Assembly (NCBI RefSeq): GCF_002327185.1
Contig: NZ_CP018624.1
Location: forward strand, 2,800,660 to 2,864,659
Length of the DNA: 64,000 bases
Source: Clostridium chauvoei
Lineage (GTDB): Bacteria > Bacillota > Clostridia > Clostridiales > Clostridiaceae
Reading direction: 5' to 3'
Shown here: positions 61,068 through 64,000 of the stretch, piece by piece
Numbering within the stretch: position 1 is the first letter of the stretch
How the letters are laid out: every line of letters starts with the position of its first letter
The notes under the pieces: generated by a model
Told to the model about the DNA's origin: nothing
Seen by the model: the letters and a program-made list of their open reading frames with translations, nothing else
Databases searched by the model: none
Position numbers and translations under genes: made by a program

Positions 61068-61664
61068 ATGAAAAAATGTTTTTCATTAAACTCTTATTCT
61101 CCTAACGCTTATGTGGAAGTTAGAGATTACTTATGTAATAAACTTACTAAATTAATTAAAGAAAATAGAGATATAATATTTATTTGTGTTGGCACTGATA
61201 GATCTACTGGTGATTCTCTTGGTCCTTTAGTAGGCTATAAATTAAAATTTGTTTCACGCAAAAATATTCATATTTATGGTTCACTAGAAAACCCAATTCA
61301 TTCAAATAACGTTAAAGAAACTCTAAAAAAGATAAACGATAATTTTACCAATCCTTATATAATAGGAATAGATGCATGTCTTGGAGATATTCATAATATA
61401 GGAAAAGTTTTTATACAAAATAGACCTTTACAACCCGGCCTTGCAATGAATAAAGATCTACCAGCAATTGGCGATATGAGTATTACAGGCGTAGTTAATA
61501 TTGCTGGCAATTTAGAATTTATGGTTTTACAAAATACTAGATTATGTACCGTAATGTCTCTAGCTGATTGTATCTCTAATGGAATTTTCCACTTCATACT
61601 AAAGTCTCTAGGTAATAACACTAAATATTTAAACAACTCATTAGATAGCATTAAATATTTATAA
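61068..61664 (+). CDS. yyaC: Spore protease YyaC
   Basis: This 198-residue protein of the YyaC family (GPR-like fold) contains FICVGTDRSTGDSLGPLVGY (about 39-58), IIGIDACLGDIHNIGKVFI and LPAIGDMSITGVVNIAGNLE. It is a sporulation-specific protein, conserved in spore formers near parAB. Its enzymatic role is not settled. Its ribosome-binding site is buried in a hairpin (61026-61067). It is convergent with DUF4446. Confidence 0.93.
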   Translation: MKKCFSLNSYSPNAYVEVRDYLCNKLTKLIKENRDIIFICVGTDRSTGDSLGPLVGYKLKFVSRKNIHIYGSLENPIHSNNVKETLKKINDNFTNPYIIGIDACLGDIHNIGKVFIQNRPLQPGLAMNKDLPAIGDMSITGVVNIAGNLEFMVLQNTRLCTVMSLADCISNGIFHFILKSLGNNTKYLNNSLDSIKYL

Positions 61665-61665
61665 C

Positions 61666-61702
61666 AAAAAAGGTATGAAATTATACTTTCATACCTTTTA
61701 AT
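61666..61702 (+). terminator. Bidirectional terminator between yyaC and the DUF4446 gene
   Basis: AAAAGGTATGAAA/TTTCATACCTTTT, a perfect 13-base stem with a six-base loop. Confidence 0.9.
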
Positions 61703-61703
61703 T

Positions 61704-62201
61704 TTATTTATTTATAGCTTCATTTAAAACATGAAGTTCTTCTTCTGATAACTCGTATCTTGAAATTCCCTTATCTATAGGTTTTGCATATGTAGTACTT
61801 TCTTGTCTTGAATAAATACCTGTTAACATAACTCCATCATTGTTAGAGTCTAATATTGCTATTGAGAAACTTAAATCACTTCCTATATCTTCAAAAGCCC
61901 TGTATCTCATTATAGCTACTTTATTAACACACTCTTTCATTTCCTCTTTAATAACTTCGCATCTATTTAATGATTCTTCTGAATTTGCAACTGCTTTATC
62001 TATATCATCAAGCTTAGATGTTATAAGAGCTTCTAAATTTTTATTATTTACGCCTCTCATCATTCTTTTATATTTCTTTTCCACCTTATTAAGTGATTGC
62101 ATAAATACTAATACAATGATAAATAGTAGAAATACAATTATAGCTAACCCTATAATTAAAAATGCTGAGTACTCATTTATCATACTTATTATATTTTCCA
62201 T
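61704..62201 (-). CDS. DUF4446 family membrane-anchored protein
   Basis: This 165-residue protein has one N-terminal membrane helix (AFLIIGLAIIVFLLFIIVLV), a coiled-coil stalk (about 35-100) and a C-terminal beta domain (YRAFEDIGSDLSFSIAILDS, DGVMLTGIYSRQESTTYAKP). It matches DUF4446, which is regularly found between yyaC and parB in clostridia. The function is unknown. It is transcribed in the direction of the parAB pair, with the parS sites between them. Confidence 0.9.
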   Translation of the reverse strand: MENIISMINEYSAFLIIGLAIIVFLLFIIVLVFMQSLNKVEKKYKRMMRGVNNKNLEALITSKLDDIDKAVANSEESLNRCEVIKEEMKECVNKVAIMRYRAFEDIGSDLSFSIAILDSNNDGVMLTGIYSRQESTTYAKPIDKGISRYELSEEELHVLNEAINK

Positions 62202-62222
62202 CTTTATCTTCCTTTCTTATAA

Positions 62223-62238
62223 TGTTTCACGTGAAACA
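62223..62238. promoter_or_regulatory. parS site 1
   Basis: A perfect 16-base palindrome, TGTTTCACGTGAAACA, identical to the consensus parS bound by Spo0J/ParB. Confidence 0.97.
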
Positions 62239-62270
62239 TAAATCACTTTTATCTTTTGTTTCCTTATTAA

Positions 62271-62286
62271 TGTTTCACGTGAAACA
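62271..62286. promoter_or_regulatory. parS site 2
   Basis: A second perfect TGTTTCACGTGAAACA, 48 bases after the first, two bases from the parB stop codon. Confidence 0.97.
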
Positions 62287-62288
62287 TT

Positions 62289-63140
62289 TTATAAGTTTAT
62301 AATCTCTAAAATTCTTTGTAAATCTTCATCTGAATAATACTCTATTTCTATTTTACCTTTATTATTCTTATTACTAATATTAACTTTTGTTCCTAAGAAA
62401 TCTTGCAATCTTTGAGTTACATCTTTATAGTATGGATTATTATCTATTTTTCTTTCGATATTTTTCTTTGGCTTACTTAATAATTTTATTAGTTTTTCTA
62501 GTTCTCTAACTGATAATTTCTCATCAATTACTTTTTGAGCAACTTCACATTGTAAGTTTTCATCTGTTATTACTAATAAAACTCTACCATGACCTTCTGT
62601 AATTACTCCATCTATAAGATATTGTTGAACTGTTTCACATAAATTCATTAACCTCATAGTATTGCTAATTGCTACTCTTGATTTTCCTATTCTTTTACTT
62701 AACTCTTCTTGTGTTAATTGAAATTCATTTAATAACTTTTTATATGCAATAGCTTCTTCTATAGGATTTAAATCTTGTCTTTGTATATTCTCTATTAAAG
62801 ATATTTCCAGAATATCTTTTTCAGTTAAATTCATTATTATTGCTGGTATTTCTTTTAATCCAACTAACTTTGCAGCTCTCCATCTTCTTTCACCCGCAAC
62901 AATAATATAATTATTATTATCTTTTTTAAGTATTATTGGTTGTATAATTCCATGATGCTTTATTGATTCTGCTAATTCAGCTATCTTATCATCATCAAAA
63001 AACTTTCTTGGTTGTTCATTATTGCTCTTAATAAGATTTATAGGAATTAATGATTTTCCCGATTCTAGATTTTCATTATTCGCCATATCTTCTGGTATTA
63101 AAGCTCCTAGACCTTTTCCTAATGCAAACTTCTTGCTCAT
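62289..63140 (-). CDS. parB: Chromosome-partitioning protein ParB (Spo0J)
   Basis: The 283-residue ParB/Spo0J CTP-switch clamp has an N-terminal box FALGKGLGALIPED that in other species recruits ParA, a CTPase core with GERRWRA (about 83-89) and ENIQRQDLNPIEEA, a helix-turn-helix (ELSKRIGKSRVAISNTMRLM) and a C-terminal dimer domain. It loads at parS and spreads. Two perfect parS sites lie directly behind the gene. It begins 12 bases after parA and is cotranscribed with it. Confidence 0.96.
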   Translation of the reverse strand: MSKKFALGKGLGALIPEDMANNENLESGKSLIPINLIKSNNEQPRKFFDDDKIAELAESIKHHGIIQPIILKKDNNNYIIVAGERRWRAAKLVGLKEIPAIIMNLTEKDILEISLIENIQRQDLNPIEEAIAYKKLLNEFQLTQEELSKRIGKSRVAISNTMRLMNLCETVQQYLIDGVITEGHGRVLLVITDENLQCEVAQKVIDEKLSVRELEKLIKLLSKPKKNIERKIDNNPYYKDVTQRLQDFLGTKVNISNKNNKGKIEIEYYSDEDLQRILEIINL

Positions 63141-63152
63141 AATTTCACCTTC

Positions 63153-63914
63153 TTATTGTTTTTTTAAGAATTCGTTTGTTAAATCTTTATATGCATTTGC
63201 ACCTTTACACTTCTCATCATATAACATTATTGGTAGTCCAAAACTTGGAGCCTCTGCTAATCTAATATTTCTTGGTATAGTCGTTTCATACACCTTATCA
63301 TTAAAGAAGTTTTTAACTTCCTCATATACTTCATTACTTAAATTAGTTCTATAATCATACATAGTCATAATTACACCTTCAACATCTAAATCCTTATTTA
63401 AGGATTTCTTTACTAATTGAAGTGTATTCATCAATTGACCTACGCCTTCTAAAGCATAGAATTCACATTGTATAGGAATTAATACTGATTGTACTGATGT
63501 TAATGCATTTATTGTAAGTACTCCTAATGAAGGTGGGCAATCTATAAAAATAAAGTCGTATTGGTCTTCTACTTCTTTAATTTTATTCATTAATATAGTC
63601 TCCCTATTTTCCTTACTTATCATTTCTACTTCTGCTCCAGCTAATTCCATTGTAGATGGTGCAATAAATAAATTCTGAACTAATTCACTTCTTAATATTA
63701 CATCATTAAGTGATGTATCTGATGTTAAAACATCATACATTGATAATTCTAAATTCCTCTTATCTAAACCTAATCCACTTGTAGTATTTCCTTGTGGATC
63801 AATATCTATAGTTAAAACTCTATATCCTTCCATAGCTAAATATGCACATAAATTAATATTTGTAGTTGTCTTTCCAACTCCACCCTTTTGATTAAATACA
63901 CAAATTTTTTTCAT
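63153..63914 (-). CDS. parA: Chromosome-partitioning ATPase ParA (Soj)
   Basis: The 253-residue deviant-Walker ATPase has KGGVGKTT at residues 10-17, DPQGNTTSGLG, and DCPPSLGVLTINAL. With ParB it segregates origins and in Bacillus also regulates DnaA. The start MKKICVFNQKGG is fixed by the family. The ribosome-binding site GGGGGTG is unusually far (about 23 bases), with a hairpin between it and the ATG (see 63915-63945). Confidence 0.96.
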   Translation of the reverse strand: MKKICVFNQKGGVGKTTTNINLCAYLAMEGYRVLTIDIDPQGNTTSGLGLDKRNLELSMYDVLTSDTSLNDVILRSELVQNLFIAPSTMELAGAEVEMISKENRETILMNKIKEVEDQYDFIFIDCPPSLGVLTINALTSVQSVLIPIQCEFYALEGVGQLMNTLQLVKKSLNKDLDVEGVIMTMYDYRTNLSNEVYEEVKNFFNDKVYETTIPRNIRLAEAPSFGLPIMLYDEKCKGANAYKDLTNEFLKKQ

Positions 63915-63945
63915 ATAAAAGCTCTAATTTAGAGCTTCACCCCCT
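63915..63945 (-). promoter_or_regulatory. parA ribosome-binding region with intervening hairpin
   Basis: On the minus strand GGGGGTG (63944-63938) is followed by AGCTCT-AAATT-AGAGCT and then TTTAT before the ATG. Folding the hairpin would bring the Shine-Dalgarno near the start codon. Confidence 0.55.
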
Positions 63946-64000
63946 TCCCATATAATAATATTATATAGATTTTTATGTAATATTAAAAGATTAACTAAGT

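Noticed and set aside
1..64000. CRISPR array, rRNA genes, prophage or toxin-antitoxin module
   Set aside because: No regularly spaced direct repeats, no rRNA motifs, no phage structural or integrase genes and no recognisable toxin-antitoxin pair were seen. The only mobile element is the IS1182-type copy.

Overview
The window is a low-GC, AT-rich stretch of a Clostridium-type chromosome (Clostridium sensu stricto by gene content; I cannot name the species from sequence alone). Evidence for this includes asrABC anaerobic sulfite reductase, the gene run rpsF-ssb-rpsR, MazG-like, gdpP, rplI, lonC and dnaB, and then the run yyaC, DUF4446, parB, parA with two perfect parS sites at the right end. 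The right end therefore lies close to oriC, although dnaA and oriC themselves are not in the window. Most housekeeping genes from 31 kb to 64 kb are on the minus strand, co-directional with a fork leaving an origin to the right.

Left part (1-21.3 kb): a truncated MATE exporter, a Fic-like protein that has lost its catalytic motif, ogt, a DEAD-box helicase followed by a probable structured RNA, a CymR-like Rrf2 regulator beside a TcyP-like cystine transporter, a single-domain globin, a large DUF11/SpaA-repeat protein, a MerR regulator divergent from a GNAT acetyltransferase, a CcdA/TlpA redox gene split by a frameshift, sstT, a DUF4317 protein, an amidohydrolase and the asrABC operon.

Accessory segment (21.3-30.8 kb): an intact IS1182-type insertion sequence with hairpin ends, a wrecked fic gene, a secreted beta-helix/zinc-metallopeptidase protein, a MarR gene with a nonsense codon next to an MFS exporter whose promoter is bracketed by two identical operator-like sites, a HAD nucleotidase, two related gene-end repeats, and an 18-bp direct repeat of the rlmH 3' end that looks like an integration scar.

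Core part (30.8-64 kb): rlmH, two small heat-shock-like proteins (one Asn-rich, one very degenerate), murA, walJ-like hydrolase, a subtilisin, an M23 peptidase, the DnaD/DnaC helicase-loading pair, an 11-gene tRNA array built from repeated Glu-Val-Asp(-Thr) blocks, a BaiN-like flavoprotein gene carrying four regularly spaced DnaA boxes inside its coding sequence, an acyl-ACP thioesterase, purA, proC, dnaB, lonC, rplI, gdpP, rpsR-ssb-rpsF, a small mechanosensitive channel, a cysteine desulfurase-like enzyme opposite a DUF3343 protein, an AI-2E family transporter, yyaC (ribosome-binding site buried in a terminator-like hairpin), DUF4446, parS, parB and parA. The strongest candidates for undescribed biology are the DnaA-box cluster, the RNA behind the helicase gene, the rlmH repeat scar and the yyaC hairpin.
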